46,868 nucleotides of DNA. Source: Bacillus spongiae (GTDB taxonomy: Bacteria; Bacillota; Bacilli; Bacillales; Bacillaceae_K). Shown piece after piece: positions 16,670 to 27,479 of this stretch. The DNA lies in contig NZ_JBBAXC010000024.1 of the NCBI RefSeq assembly GCF_037120725.1, forward strand, positions 1-46,868, read 5' to 3'. The notes beneath the pieces were generated by a model. The model did not search any database. It saw nothing but the letters and a program-made list of their open reading frames with translations, and was not told where the DNA came from. The position numbers were made by a program, and so were the translations under genes. Position 1 is the first letter of the stretch, and the number at the start of each line of letters is the position of its first letter.

Positions 16670-16871
16670 ATGATTATACTACGTTTGAATGAAATTATTA
16701 AAGAGAGAAAATGCGCCAAAAGGATTTAGAAAAGCTAGTGTGCCTCGTGAAAGTTCTATTAGTGATATGGTTTGGGGCATCCGTACTACAGTGAATTTAG
16801 AACAATCCCAGAAGGTAAAGGACGGTTTGGAAATTACCAATTATAAAGAAACTTTTGAGAAAGTTGAGTAA
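16670..16871 (+). pseudogene. frameshifted Xre-type helix-turn-helix regulator
   Basis: From ATG 16670 (behind AGGAGGGA) the reading starts MIILRLNEIIKERK. It then needs a change of frame to read MRQKDLEK and another to read ASVPRESSISDMVWGIRTT and onward to GLEITNYKETFEKVE. Together these make a short Cro/CI-type HTH protein of about 65 residues. Its divergent position beside the endonuclease suggests it once controlled it, as controller proteins do in restriction systems. Confidence 0.6.
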
Positions 16872-17255
16872 AAAGTGAAAGTCTAAGTATAAAGTATTTT
16901 CAATGTTTGACGGGGTTAGAGGCTTCCTAGTAGGTCTTGATAATGCTAACTTAACAATCAAAGAACTGTTTTTTGAAATAACAAACACAAATCAATTTGA
17001 ACCATCCATAAATTACTAGATGCCTTTGAAGTAGAGGCTGTAATTATCCGCATGTTCAACACAGTAATGATGATATTATGCAGGTCTCAAATAAAATTTC
17101 GAGGAAATGAAAGCATAAGTTGTTTTCTCTACCAATTTTATATTCATAGTAATTAGTTTCTCCTTTTTAAGTAAAACACAAAATATAATTCTGTTTAATT
17201 ATAGGTCGTACACCTTTATATTTTGTCCTGCTCGATTATGACTGCCATTAGTCAA
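16872..17255. other. decayed region without intact gene
   Basis: A fragment reading MFDGVRGFLVGLDNANLTIK starts near 16903 and stops at about 17020. It lacks a ribosome binding site, and the frames after it are full of stops. I see no feature that identifies it. Confidence 0.4.
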
Positions 17256-17507
17256 TTAACCCAATATGAATACACTAATAAATATCCCGAACACAATCCA
17301 TACGCTAAGTTGTTTATCAATTCTTTTATTAAGAAATTCAAAATATGCTTCAGCTTTTCTTAAAATATAGTTGAGAAATAAACAGATTAGAATAATACCT
17401 GAGAATTCAAGCCAATTTTCATTATTAAATAATGGCACAATAAAATTAATATACAATCCAAAAAATAGTAAACCGACCAATAAGCTTAAAATAGTTAATA
17501 CTCTCAT
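17256..17507 (-). CDS. small membrane protein, unknown
   Basis: The 83-residue protein has three hydrophobic segments: residues about 2-22 (LTILSLLVGLLFFGLYINFI), 35-50 (LEFSGIILICLFLNYIL) and 67-83 (LSVWIVFGIFISVFILG). GGATGGAG precedes the ATG. I do not recognise a family. Confidence 0.5.
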   Translation of the reverse strand: MRVLTILSLLVGLLFFGLYINFIVPLFNNENWLEFSGIILICLFLNYILRKAEAYFEFLNKRIDKQLSVWIVFGIFISVFILG

Positions 17508-18707
17508 TTACTCCATCCTTTCTTGTACAAATTATATTACTCTCCTATTTATAACACTCAATTTACACTGCTAAAAGCATCAGCAATTTTATATCTTTTA
17601 TTTTGGGTCACAGCTACTTTCTAGTAAGAGATGTGTGCCCTATTCATTTTATCTATCTTTACCATTGTTGCTTAAATGGTTAGGGAAACGTTGAAGGTCC
17701 TTCTTTGCCATGTTGATGCTTCCTACATCCCAGTGAAAATTTAATAAAGTCTACTTAGTGTTAACCTATCAGTTGACTGAGAAAAGGGATTATAATTTAG
17801 TACCAATAGAAAATGTATTGAATTATTGAACCTTTAAACATTTAATATTTCCCATCATTTTTCAGAATCAATTAATAGTATATTAAGAAAATTGACAGAG
17901 ATTATTAACTTCTCTTACGTACTATTAAATGGTGAAAGTGATAAATCCTTACGATGATCATTCAACCATAGTAGAAGTTATTAAAGAAGGGAAATTTTGT
18001 AGTTTATATGAGATGTCAGTCTTTTTTATTGTGTAGAAGGTTGGGAGCAAAAAGCTTTTATAGATGATTTCCATAAATAGATCTTCATAATGTACCCTCC
18101 TATTAATTACCCACTATTGTGTATTGACCAAAAATAACTGAATAATGGTTAATCCACATAAATCATTAATAGCCTAGACTATTCAAAACGATAGAGTGAG
18201 GAGGAGCTGTTAGCAAAAGGAGAAGCTCAAAATAAAATGTTTCACAGTCTGTTTCTCTTACTTAGATTTGAAAGGTATGACTTATAACAATCTTAGGTAT
18301 TGTACAGCTGGACGAAGGTTAATGGTACATACTTGAAAAAATGACAGTGGGAAACTAGAGGAAACAACTTATTTACTGAACAGGAGAATGCTTGTAGAAA
18401 GAGATGATGATGTTGCAGGGGTAATATGATGAAATTCATTTTCTATTAGGCGTTGTACATTAAGCAATTGTTCGATGAATTATTAGCGTATGCTGATAAA
18501 AAAATGTAAATAAAACTAAACTAATCTCATTTTTTTCACTTTATTAACTTCATTTAATTTACGGCTGTTTTCATTTTCGATAGGGAATAATTCTTCACTT
18601 CATCATGGAGTGTGAAAGAAATGGTTTCTTATACCATTTATAGTAGCATTCTATAAAATAAAATCAAAAAATTATCTTTTTAAATGATCAATAAAGGAGA
18701 GAAAAAA
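17508..18707. other. 1.2 kb region of decayed sequence
   Basis: No intact gene is visible. A possible remnant lies at 17929-18080: a 35-codon frame (MVKVINPYDDHSTIVEVIKE and onward) runs to a TAG, after which a shifted frame reads VEGWEQKAFIDDFHK to another TAG. Short protein-like frames on the minus strand near 17630-17720 have no start. The stretch looks like degraded genes rather than a functional non-coding locus. Confidence 0.4.
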
Positions 18708-20258
18708 ATGAAGCTTAAAAAAGTGCTATCTGCTTCACTTATTGCTGGAATGTTATCTACTTATTATTCACCTTCAACACAAGCAGAATCTTTTGAGTTT
18801 ATTTCTGAGCAAGAAAGTAACAACGTAATTGAAAATGCGAATATTGTTACCATTAAGCCATCGTATGATGATGATCAAAATGTAACCAAATTTACAGGAG
18901 CGTTGTCTTCCCACGACGATGTAGATTGGGTAAAAGTAGTTTTTCCAGATCAACCTGGTTCTAAAAATATAGGAACCTACAATGGCATCGCAGATAAGGT
19001 AGGGGATGGTGAATTTGACTTTATTAAATTAGAAGTCTATTACGAAGAAAACGGACAGCTGGTGAAGTTCGATGAACATACTCAATATGAAGATTTGCCA
19101 AATGTTGTATATTTACGCCAGAGTTTCTTAACTCCGAAACGGTATATTAATGAAAGGTTTATTAATGTAAAATATGCGGTTCCTTTAAAATTCGATGCAA
19201 ACGCTCTAAGTAATCCTTCAGATGATTTAATTGACACGGATGTATCAGAAGAGAATGAAGCGGGAGTAGAGAGTGAAACAGCAGAAGAGAATGAGGTGGC
19301 AGTAGAGAGCGAAGCACCAGAAGAGAATGAAGCACCAGAAGAGAATGAAGCGGAAGTAGAGAGTGAAGTATCAGTAGAGAATGAAGTGGCATTAGAGAGT
19401 GAGGCGTCAGTTCGTTCAGATGGACCAATTACCATTTTTTCTGAACAAGAAAGTAACAACGTTATAGAAAATGCAAATACCATTACAGTTAACCCATTGT
19501 ATGGAGGTGCTGAAGCTGGAAATATCACTAAATTTACTGGAGCGCTGTCTTCCCATGACGACGTAGACTGGGTAAAAGTAGTTTTTCCAGATAAACCTGG
19601 ATCTAAAAATATAGGGGCATACAATGGCATCGCAGATAAGGTAGGAGATGGTGAATTTGACTTTGTTAAATTAGATATTTATTACGAAAAAAATGGTCAA
19701 CTTGTGAGGTTCGACGAAAATACGGAGGACTCACCGAATATTGTGTATTTACGTCAAAGCTTCCTATCTTCGAATTCATTTATTAATGCTAGATTTATAA
19801 ATGTAAACTATACATTCCCATTAACATTTATTGAAGATCTACATGAATCGAATAATTATATTGGTTCTACAGTTCAAGAATCAGAATTTGCTGTTATTCC
19901 ATCTGGAGAAAAAGTACGTTCAACATGGACAAGTCAATTTGATCATTACGATAATTTTGCTATAACAGACGGCGCGCCAGACGGTATATTATCTTTTGAA
20001 GTTGGTTACTCGAATCATGACTTTAATTCTTGGAAAAACACTAATAGAGCGGTTTTCTATACTGTTTATGCTGTAAAAACAGATGGTTCACTTGAGAGAG
20101 TTTTTGCTACTCTGACTGCAGGTATTCCAAATCAAGTTTATAAATATTCTTTAAATGTAAACAATCCAGAGTACACAGGCACGTATATTTTAGAATTAAC
20201 AAATACCATTGATTCAAATAGTGAATACACAGTTAAAATGTCCTTTCAGAATAAGTAA
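18708..20258 (+). CDS. secreted protein with duplicated PPC-like domain and Glu-rich linker
   Basis: The start is ATG 18708 behind AAAGGAGA; an upstream ATG at 18684 lacks a site. The 516-residue protein has a signal peptide (cleavage likely after TQA, residue 26). Two near-identical domains follow, about 28-160 and 246-365, each with SEQESNNVIENAN, FTGALSSHDDVDWVKVVFPD and YNGIADKVGDGEFDF, resembling bacterial pre-peptidase C-terminal domains. An acidic linker of EENEA/VESE repeats (about 185-235) joins them. A different C-terminal domain fills 370-516. No protease or anchoring motif is present, so it is probably released or binds the wall by charge. Confidence 0.7.
   Translation: MKLKKVLSASLIAGMLSTYYSPSTQAESFEFISEQESNNVIENANIVTIKPSYDDDQNVTKFTGALSSHDDVDWVKVVFPDQPGSKNIGTYNGIADKVGDGEFDFIKLEVYYEENGQLVKFDEHTQYEDLPNVVYLRQSFLTPKRYINERFINVKYAVPLKFDANALSNPSDDLIDTDVSEENEAGVESETAEENEVAVESEAPEENEAPEENEAEVESEVSVENEVALESEASVRSDGPITIFSEQESNNVIENANTITVNPLYGGAEAGNITKFTGALSSHDDVDWVKVVFPDKPGSKNIGAYNGIADKVGDGEFDFVKLDIYYEKNGQLVRFDENTEDSPNIVYLRQSFLSSNSFINARFINVNYTFPLTFIEDLHESNNYIGSTVQESEFAVIPSGEKVRSTWTSQFDHYDNFAITDGAPDGILSFEVGYSNHDFNSWKNTNRAVFYTVYAVKTDGSLERVFATLTAGIPNQVYKYSLNVNNPEYTGTYILELTNTIDSNSEYTVKMSFQNK
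19245..19405 (+). repeat. in-frame tandem repeat coding the Glu-rich linker
   Basis: Units of about 15-18 bases built on GAAGAGAATGAAGC and GTAGAGAGTGAAGC recur roughly ten times. They code EENEA and VESE-type motifs and could expand or contract in frame. Confidence 0.8.
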
Positions 20259-20423
20259 AAGAGATATAGTTTCGTTTCCCCTTTGGTTCTAGTTGGCCGA
20301 AGGGGTGTTCTAATACCTGAAGGACTTCACACGTTAAAAGTAGTATAGGATACAACCACTATACACACAAAGTACGGAGCTTGAAAACTATGTATATTCG
20401 CGGATATTTATTTATTGAGCTAC
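20259..20423. other. intergenic region after the secreted protein gene
   Basis: CCCCTT (20289-20294) and AAGGGG (20300s) can form a weak stem with little T tail, possibly the terminator of the upstream gene. Nothing else is recognised. Confidence 0.3.
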
Positions 20424-20461
20424 AAAAAGCCAACTCCCAAAAAATAAGGAAGTTGGCTTTC
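20424..20461 (-). terminator. terminator of MFS gene
   Basis: AAAGCCAACT (20427-20436) pairs with AGTTGGCTTT (20451-20460). On the minus strand the stem is followed by TTTTTG, which suits the MFS gene ending at 20520; it may act in both directions. Confidence 0.75.
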
Positions 20462-20519
20462 ATTATAGTGTTCAACTGAGGGGTGTTTCAAGAATGTATA
20501 CATAATTAAAAGAAAAAAA

Positions 20520-21860
20520 TTAAGAATCATTTGTACCTAGCTTCCCAGATACTTTAGATCCACCCTTTTGATTGCTACGGAACCAAAATAAAAAGGGGAT
20601 GAGTAGTAGTGATAAAATGCCTCCGGTCAAGGAAAGTGTTGTATAACTGGAATGTGCTACAACCATACCAGATAGTGCTCCTCCAGATGCACCAGCCAAA
20701 GCAATCAAGACATCAACAGATCCTTGCGTCTTAGCTCGTGTAGAAAGGTCTGTCGAATCGATGATGAGTGCTGTTCCACTAATTAAACCAAAATTCCAGC
20801 CAAGTCCGAGCAATGAAAGAGCAATAATGAGGCCTATTAGTGAATCAGCAGGTGCGACTGCCGCGAGACCGCCAGCAGCGAGTAAAGTAGCACCTGCAGC
20901 AACGGCCATTCCGATACGCCCAATTTTATCGACAAGAATTCCTGTGACGAGAGATGGTAGGTACATTGCTCCTATGTGAAAACCGATGACGAGTCCTATT
21001 TTGGTTAAGTCATGTCCATTATTCCCCATATGGATAGGGGTCATAGTCATAATGGCAACCATCACTATTTGTGTTAAGACCATAATGGTTGTCCCGGCGA
21101 TAATTCCTCGTTTGTTGATTGCTTGCGATTGAGAAGTTGTTTCTGGCTGTTCACTTTCTTCTGTTTCCTTCATTTTGGAAATCGCTTTTGCGACATTGAA
21201 AGGGTCAGGACGCAGGAAGATTAATAGCACCAGGCCAGCTAGGGTGAAGGCAACTCCAGATAGAATGAAAGGGCCCGATAGAGCAGCGAAGCCTATTGAC
21301 GTAGCAAAATCACCCATTACATCCACCAAGTTTGGACCGGCTACTGCCCCTAATGTTGTGGAGACCAATGCCACACTGATTGCGGTTCCTCGCTGCTTAG
21401 GTTTTGCAAGGTCTGTACCTGCATAACGTGCCTGTAGGTTTGTTGCGGTTCCAGCTCCATAAATGAAAAGGAATAGGAAAAACAGGAAAATATTATTGAT
21501 TGCCGCTGATATCACAATTCCAAACCCTCCGAGACCACCAGCAAAGAATCCTGCCGTGAGTCCAAAGCGTCGTCCAAACCGTTGAGAAATCCGTCCTACA
21601 AGTAGAGCGGATAAAGCAGATCCCAAAGTAATCAATGCAACGGGAATCCCTGCAAAACTATCCGTGCCAAGCATGTCTTGCGCAAGGAGAGCGCCAACGG
21701 TTATTCCAGCTGCAAGTCCAGCTCCTCCAAATATTTGTGAAATGACGATGATAATCAATGTTCGACGATATAACATTTGTTGCTTTTCTGGATGATCAAT
21801 ATAGCTTTGTAATTGATCGGATTGAATTTCTTTAGCGTCAGTATTTTTTCTATATGACAT
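20520..21860 (-). CDS. MFS-family exporter
   Basis: The 446-residue protein has about twelve membrane helices in two halves of six, split by the cytoplasmic loop around residues 220-250 (AKAISKMKETEESEQPETTS). The loop-2 signature GRISQRFGRRFGL follows helix 2, with a related sequence (DKIGRIGMAV) in the second half. It should be a proton-coupled transporter, probably for drugs or metabolites; the substrate cannot be told. GGGGGAT lies upstream of ATG. It is a single-gene unit. Confidence 0.8.
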   Translation of the reverse strand: MSYRKNTDAKEIQSDQLQSYIDHPEKQQMLYRRTLIIIVISQIFGGAGLAAGITVGALLAQDMLGTDSFAGIPVALITLGSALSALLVGRISQRFGRRFGLTAGFFAGGLGGFGIVISAAINNIFLFFLFLFIYGAGTATNLQARYAGTDLAKPKQRGTAISVALVSTTLGAVAGPNLVDVMGDFATSIGFAALSGPFILSGVAFTLAGLVLLIFLRPDPFNVAKAISKMKETEESEQPETTSQSQAINKRGIIAGTTIMVLTQIVMVAIMTMTPIHMGNNGHDLTKIGLVIGFHIGAMYLPSLVTGILVDKIGRIGMAVAAGATLLAAGGLAAVAPADSLIGLIIALSLLGLGWNFGLISGTALIIDSTDLSTRAKTQGSVDVLIALAGASGGALSGMVVAHSSYTTLSLTGGILSLLLIPFLFWFRSNQKGGSKVSGKLGTNDS

Positions 21861-22544
21861 TACATTATCCCCCTTTTGTTGGAATGGAATCTCAATTTAA
21901 ATCCTTTTATTAAAAATCGATTGAATAAAGATGAGTACTCTTTTAAATGTCTTTTTTGAGGTGCAAACAATTTAATCATTACATCATTAGACTACTCTTT
22001 ATAGTAGATTGTTTTGTTATCCTTGTTATTGAACGTGTTCACTTATTACGATAAGAAGGAAACGTCCAATAGCGTATGGATTTTCTTGAGCTCTTTGAGA
22101 AAAGCCACTTGAAGGAAATGGTCAATGGGCTTCCTTAAAACGTAGGAATGAGGACTCTAAAAGTGAGGGGAAATAACCTATTGAAAACTTATAGACATCA
22201 TTCGTACGTGACTAAAAATTGAGCCATTTATTCTTATGTGTCTTTAATTGAGCATACGTATAGACAAGGTAGAGCAGGTGCTTATAAAAAGAATGTAGTG
22301 AAAGCAAGTATTTCATCCATTAGATGAAATTGGTGGGGGACAGAAGAAAAATGTTTAGTAATCTACACTCACGTTAATCGAAGAGTAGGGATGTTTGCTG
22401 TGCAAGTTATTACATTAACACAATTTGAAGTAGAAAAGAAGTAAAAAAGACTAGAGGGTCTTTCATATGAACAGAGTTTTGTTCAGGTGTACGATATTCC
22501 TTTTATTTATAAGTAGGAAACGAGTAGTAATCAAACGTTTGTTT
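21861..22544. other. intergenic region without intact gene
   Basis: About 680 bases hold only short fragments. One is a plus-strand frame reading MDFLELFEKSHLKEMVNGLP near 22078-22140. Another, ending VGMFAVQVITLTQFEVEKK at 22443, has no start. They look like remnants. Confidence 0.4.
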
Positions 22545-22581
22545 AAAAAAAACCTCTCAGGAATACTATTCCTAAGAGGTT
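22545..22581 (-). terminator. terminator of ileS gene
   Basis: AACCTCTCAGGAAT (22551-22564) pairs with ATTCCTAAGAGGTT (22568-22581) with one mismatch. Read on the minus strand it ends in a T run. Confidence 0.85.
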
Positions 22582-22619
22582 GGTTTTAGTTGAATTTATT
22601 TTTGCAATCATCGTTCTTG

Positions 22620-25600
22620 TTAGGACAACTTTAAAGAAACATTAATCCATTCATCTCCAAATTTCACTTTGAGTAGTTGTTCGGATTCTGGTAAGTTGTC
22701 AAAGTGGAGGTGCTGAACAAGAACATTTTCTTTTATTAGGCTTTCAAAGCGCTGAATGATTTTTCTTGTATCCTCAGTTGCTGAAATGGTGATTGAGATA
22801 TAGCTTTCAACAGGTAAATTGATTTTTCTTCGTGTATCTTGTACTGCTCTAATTAGTTCTCTAACTTGACCTTCGTCAATTAAATCAGGTGAGAGTTTTG
22901 TATCTACTAGGACCTTTAACTGGTTGTCACCCGCTATCTCGAAGCCAGAGGAAACGACATATTCAACGTGGATATGCTCTTTTAGTAACGTTACGGTTTG
23001 GTCCTCAATCGTTATGGTTAGCTGCCCGTTGTCTAAGAAGCGTTGCTTTTCTATTTCATTTAGACGACTAACATATGTTTTGACTGCATTTACCCGCTTC
23101 CCAAATGCAGCACCTGCCGTTTTAAAATTTAATTTAAGGACTGCCGAGTTGTACAAGGATAAGTCTTTAGTAAAAAGAATCTCTTTTATATTTAATTCGT
23201 CCTTTATGATTGTATTATAATCATGTAATAGCTGTTTTTCTTCATTATTCCAAACGACAATTTGCTGCAATGGTTGTTTAACCTTAATGCTTTTTGTGTT
23301 CCGAATACTCCGGCCTAGTTCCACTATTTTTAAAATCGATTGCATATCCGCTTCTAAAGCAGGGATAATCATGGATTCGTTTGCAGTTGGATAGTCTTGT
23401 AAATGAACGCTTTCTTGATGTAACTTCAAGTGTATATCTTCTGAAACATACGGTACGAAAGGAGCTAGCAAGCGACTAATCGTTGTCAGTGCTTCAAACA
23501 GTGTGGAATGGGCTGCTCGTTTATCTTCTGACAGGCCAGATGCCCAAAAACGAGTCCTTGATCTCCTTACATACCAGTTGCTTAATTCGTCAACGAAAGA
23601 GGCAATCTCACGTGTAGCGAGTGTAAATTGATATTGATCCATAAAGCTATTAACAACCTTCATTGTATGGTGAAGGCGTGAAAGAATCCATTTGTCTAAA
23701 AGATCTCTCTTTTCTATATGGTGTCTATCATAGTTAAACCCGTCAATTTTTGAGTATAGGTCATAAAACTTATACGTATTATTTAACGTATCAACCAATT
23801 TTGATTTAGCATCTTGAACGATTTTTTTGGAAAAACGTTTAGAATTCCATGGTGAACTATCGACTAAGAATGCCCAGCGAAGTGCATCAGCACCATATTC
23901 CTTTATGAGGCTAACAGGTTCTAAAGCATTTCCTTTACTTTTGGACATTTTTTGCCCGTTTTCGTCGAGAATATGTCCAAGTGATAAGACGTTTTTATAG
24001 GGCGCTTTTCCTGTAAATAAACTAGATACAGCAAGCAGGCTGTAGAAAAAACCCCTCGTTTGATCAACCCCTTCAATGACGACATCTGCTGGAAATTGGG
24101 ATTGGAATTTTTCGATAGATCCGAATGGGTAGTGATGTTGTGCAAATGGCATCGAACCGCTATCAAACCACACATCGATCACTTCTGGTGTTCTCTCCAT
24201 AACCTCATTACATTTGGGACATGTACACTTCACTTCATCAATGTAGGGCTTATGCAACTCAATATCGCTCCTGAGCTGGGTTGTTGCTATCTTTTGTAGC
24301 TCTGCAATACTGCGCGGCGCTTCCTCGTGGCGACAGTGAGAACATCTCCATACATTTAAAGGTGTACCCCAGTAACGGTTCCTACTTATATTCCAGTCCA
24401 TAAGATTATCAAGAAAATGGCCAAATCGTCCATCTTTCATATGCTCTGGATACCAGCTAACCGTTCCGTTGTTTGCAAGCATTTCTTCCTTTATAGACTT
24501 CATATTGATAAACCAGCTATCCGTTGCATAATAAAGCAGTGGGGAGTCACATCTCCAACAATGTGGATAACTGTGTTCATATTTCTCTTTGTGATAAAGT
24601 AATCCAAGTTCAGAAAGCATTTTGATGATGTCGACATCACAGTCCTTGACAAATTTTCCTGATAGCTCAACCACCTCATTCGTATAACGCCCCTGCTGAT
24701 CGACGACATTAATAAAGGATAGGTGGTTTTGCTGGACGGTTCTATAGTCATCTTCGCCGTAAGCTGGGGCAATATGGACAACACCTGTACCGCTATCTAC
24801 TGTCACATAATCTGCTAATACTATTTTGTGTCCTTTCTCTACAGCCACATAGTTAAAAGGAGGTTCGTATCGTTCTCCCTCAAATTCATGGCCACTATGT
24901 TCACTTAACACGGTTATATTTTCGCCGAGCACTTTATCCACTAATGATTTGGCGACGATATAGGTCACATTTTCTTTTCTTGCACGTACATAAGTTAGCG
25001 TTGGATTCATGGCAAGGGCAACGTTTGCTGGCAATGTCCACGGTGTTGTCGTCCAACCTAAGAAATATTCCTCTTTCTTGTTAAGCCGTTTGAACTTTAC
25101 GGTAGCCGATAAATCTTTTACATCTTTGTAGCCCTGTGCTACTTCGTGCGAGCTTAAAGATGTTTGGCAACTAGGACAATAAGGGGAAACGCGATGTCCT
25201 TTATACAATCGTCCATCCTTGTGAACGGTACTTAAAATATTCCATACACTTTCAATGTACTCATTGCTTAAGGTTAGATAAGGACGATCCATATCTACCC
25301 AATAGCCAAGCTCTTCAGTAAATGAACGCCATACCTTCTCGTAAGCGAAGACACTTTCTCGGCACTTATCAATAAATTTCTCCACACCATATTGTTCAAT
25401 CTCTTGTTTTCCTGAGATTCCGAGTTGCTTTTCAACGCCCAGTTCAACGGGAAGTCCATGTGTATCCCAGCCGGCCTTTCTCTCTACTTGAAAGCCTTTC
25501 ATTGTTTTATAACGAGCTACGACATCTTTTACCGTTCGTCCGAAAGCATGACCAACATGGGGAAGACCATTTGCAGTTGGAGGTCCTTCATAAAAGACAA

Positions 25601-25724
25601 ACGGCGTTTTACCGTCTCTTAATTGAACGGATTGTTTAAAGGTATTAGCCTCATTCCAATAGTTGCGTATACGTTCCTCACGCTGGACAACCGTTTCTAA
25701 TTCTTTCTTTTCGTTAGAGTTCAT
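22620..25724 (-). CDS. ileS: isoleucyl-tRNA synthetase, type 2 (IleRS2-like)
   Basis: The enzyme charges tRNA-Ile. The 1034-residue class I synthetase has HVGH at 56-59 (in [17 protein letters not shown]), the editing domain with [17 protein letters not shown], and KMSKSKGN near residue 594. The N-terminus ([17 protein letters not shown]) and C-terminal layout resemble the eukaryote-like IleRS2/MupA group, not the housekeeping B. subtilis IleS with its C-terminal zinc finger. IleRS2 enzymes are known to be poorly inhibited by mupirocin. AGGAGCGAT precedes the ATG. A T-box leader with an Ile (ATC) specifier controls it. A housekeeping ileS may exist elsewhere. Confidence 0.9.
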   Translation of the reverse strand: MNSNEKKELETVVQREERIRNYWNEANTFKQSVQLRDGKTPFVFYEGPPTANGLPHVGHAFGRTVKDVVARYKTMKGFQVERKAGWDTHGLPVELGVEKQLGISGKQEIEQYGVEKFIDKCRESVFAYEKVWRSFTEELGYWVDMDRPYLTLSNEYIESVWNILSTVHKDGRLYKGHRVSPYCPSCQTSLSSHEVAQGYKDVKDLSATVKFKRLNKKEEYFLGWTTTPWTLPANVALAMNPTLTYVRARKENVTYIVAKSLVDKVLGENITVLSEHSGHEFEGERYEPPFNYVAVEKGHKIVLADYVTVDSGTGVVHIAPAYGEDDYRTVQQNHLSFINVVDQQGRYTNEVVELSGKFVKDCDVDIIKMLSELGLLYHKEKYEHSYPHCWRCDSPLLYYATDSWFINMKSIKEEMLANNGTVSWYPEHMKDGRFGHFLDNLMDWNISRNRYWGTPLNVWRCSHCRHEEAPRSIAELQKIATTQLRSDIELHKPYIDEVKCTCPKCNEVMERTPEVIDVWFDSGSMPFAQHHYPFGSIEKFQSQFPADVVIEGVDQTRGFFYSLLAVSSLFTGKAPYKNVLSLGHILDENGQKMSKSKGNALEPVSLIKEYGADALRWAFLVDSSPWNSKRFSKKIVQDAKSKLVDTLNNTYKFYDLYSKIDGFNYDRHHIEKRDLLDKWILSRLHHTMKVVNSFMDQYQFTLATREIASFVDELSNWYVRRSRTRFWASGLSEDKRAAHSTLFEALTTISRLLAPFVPYVSEDIHLKLHQESVHLQDYPTANESMIIPALEADMQSILKIVELGRSIRNTKSIKVKQPLQQIVVWNNEEKQLLHDYNTIIKDELNIKEILFTKDLSLYNSAVLKLNFKTAGAAFGKRVNAVKTYVSRLNEIEKQRFLDNGQLTITIEDQTVTLLKEHIHVEYVVSSGFEIAGDNQLKVLVDTKLSPDLIDEGQVRELIRAVQDTRRKINLPVESYISITISATEDTRKIIQRFESLIKENVLVQHLHFDNLPESEQLLKVKFGDEWINVSLKLS

Positions 25725-25751
25725 GGATATCGCTCCTATATAAGATTAAAA

Positions 25752-26022
25752 AAGCACACAAAACCCCGTCCCAAGAAAGGGACGGGGTTACCGCGATACC
25801 ACCCTAATTCTATTGATCCGATCAATAGCACTTAGCAACGTACAATCATACGTGTTCCTTTTAACGGTAGACACCCGGTTAGACTTACTACTATTCAGCC
25901 TAACTTCTCAGAGAGGATTTTCACGTTACACTCAAACACTGACTTGCACCAATATGTCAGCTCTCTGTGGATCAAGACGAAACGTTACTCTTTCTCATCA
26001 ACGAATTTGTGTGCTTTAATTG
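25752..26022 (-). promoter_or_regulatory. T-box leader (tRNA-Ile specific)
   Basis: On the minus strand the leader ends in TGGTATCGCGG (25791-25801) and a strong terminator stem CCCCGTCCC/GGGACGGGG (25764-25787). Stem I contains AGAGAGCTGA and the specifier ATC (25916-25918) in the context TGAAAATCCTCTCTG. Uncharged tRNA-Ile should stabilise the antiterminator and allow ileS expression. Confidence 0.93.
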
Positions 26023-26028
26023 GGATTC

Positions 26029-26057
26029 ATTTTAACAAACATATAATCTTATATCAA
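26029..26057 (-). promoter_or_regulatory. sigma-A promoter of the Ile T-box operon
   Basis: On the minus strand TTGATA (26057-26052) and TAAAAT (26034-26029) are separated by 17 bases, placing the start a few bases before the T-box. Confidence 0.7.
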
Positions 26058-26264
26058 GTGTTTTTTGGAATAATTTCCACCTAAATGTAAAAAGGAACAG
26101 GGATGACGATAATCTATAGATATGCTTTCGTTTTATTATTATGATGCGAAAACTCGAAACTCTTGATCAATTTGATGTATAATAATCTATGAAAAAAGGT
26201 GAACGAATCAATTACAGAAGTAATGGGAAGACATTGATTCAAGAAGAAAGCGAGTGTGGATAAA

Positions 26265-26984
26265 ATGGGTCGTAAGTGGAACAACATAAAAGAAAAAAAA
26301 GCGTCAAAAGATGCCAACACAAGCCGTATATATGCTAAATTTGGTCGTGAAATATATGTCGCAGCAAAGCAAGGCGAACCGAACCCAGAATCGAATCAAG
26401 CGTTAAAAGTTGTATTAGAACGAGCGAAAACATACAGTGTGCCAAAGCATATTATTGATCGTGCGATTGAAAAAGCAAAAGGTGGATCTGAAGAAAACTA
26501 TGATGAGCTTCGCTATGAAGGCTTTGGTCCTAACGGGTCTATGGTCATCGTTGATGCCTTAACGAATAACGTGAATCGTACAGCATCCGAAGTGCGTGCA
26601 GCCTTTGGGAAAAATGGTGGAAATATGGGTGTGAGTGGTTCTGTTGCGTATATGTTTGATGCAACAGCGGTTATTGGCCTTGACGGAAAAACAGCAGATG
26701 ATGTACTTGAAATATTGATGGAGGCAGATGTGGATGCTCGAGATATCTTTGAAGAAGAAGATACTGTTATTATCTATGCTGAACCTGACCAATTTCATGC
26801 AGTGCAAGAAGCATTGAAAAATAGCGGAGTAACAGATTTCACTGTTGCTGAACTTACGATGCTACCTCAAAGTGATGTTACTCTTTCGGCGGATACGCTA
26901 GCGCAATTTGAAAAAATGATTGACGCCTTGGAAGAATTAGAAGATGTTCAACAAGTGTATCATAATGTAGATATCACTGAATAA
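26265..26984 (+). CDS. YebC/PmpR family protein (YeeI)
   Basis: The 239-residue protein starts [20 protein letters not shown], the signature of the B. subtilis YeeI branch of the YebC family. Members bind DNA as regulators or act at ribosomes stalled on proline stretches; the role of the YeeI branch is less clear. The family core [19 protein letters not shown] and the C-terminal [10 protein letters not shown] are intact. GTG three codons upstream is possible, but the ATG gives the conserved N-terminus. The ribosome binding site is weak (AAGAAAGCGAG). Confidence 0.9.
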   Translation: MGRKWNNIKEKKASKDANTSRIYAKFGREIYVAAKQGEPNPESNQALKVVLERAKTYSVPKHIIDRAIEKAKGGSEENYDELRYEGFGPNGSMVIVDALTNNVNRTASEVRAAFGKNGGNMGVSGSVAYMFDATAVIGLDGKTADDVLEILMEADVDARDIFEEEDTVIIYAEPDQFHAVQEALKNSGVTDFTVAELTMLPQSDVTLSADTLAQFEKMIDALEELEDVQQVYHNVDITE

Positions 26985-27015
26985 AGACTCTTCACTATGA
27001 ACTAACGATAAATGC

Positions 27016-27060
27016 CTTCTCGAAGATATAAGAAAAGTTTATCTTCGAGAAGTTTTTTTT
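27016..27060 (+). terminator. terminator after yeeI-like gene
   Basis: CTTCTCGAAGATA (27016-27028) pairs with TATCTTCGAGAAG (27040-27052), followed by eight T. Confidence 0.92.
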
Positions 27061-27479
27061 GTAGCCATGTTTGAACTTGGGTTAATTTTGTGGACATAAA
27101 GCCTTTCTGTTAGCTGTGTTGTAAATAGGTGTCGTGCTAAGATACAAAGGAGAATAAGAAAATGAAGCGATAAATACACTTCTGCCGATTGAATAATGGG
27201 GTGTTTTCCATTATGATGTTTGTAACATTCCTACGAAAACCACAACATTGTGAAGATGTTGAACCTATGTTTCATAATGTATATTCTGCTGAATAAGTAT
27301 GAAGGTACCAATTATTTTGTAAGGTTTTACGTAGCCTCTGGACACCTCATCCATGATAAAATGTATAATACATTTTCTAAATTCCAGACGATTCTTTCCA
27401 CCTCTAGATGTAGACAGCTTTCTGTTGAAGTACATAAGGTAGATAGTAGATGAAATCTTCTTATATTGAGGTGAGTAGG
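27061..27479. other. intergenic region with a relic of a YebC-like gene end
   Basis: No intact gene is seen. At 27252-27296 the sequence encodes EDVEPMFHNVYSAE and a stop, matching the end of the upstream YebC-family gene ([14 protein letters not shown], stop) at 35 of 45 bases. It appears to be the 3' tail of a decayed paralog or a local duplication. Confidence 0.5.

Noticed and set aside
19082-19630. Long minus-strand frames opposite the secreted protein gene
   Set aside because: They are antisense shadows of the Glu-rich repeat, with low-complexity Leu/Ser-rich translations and no start signals.
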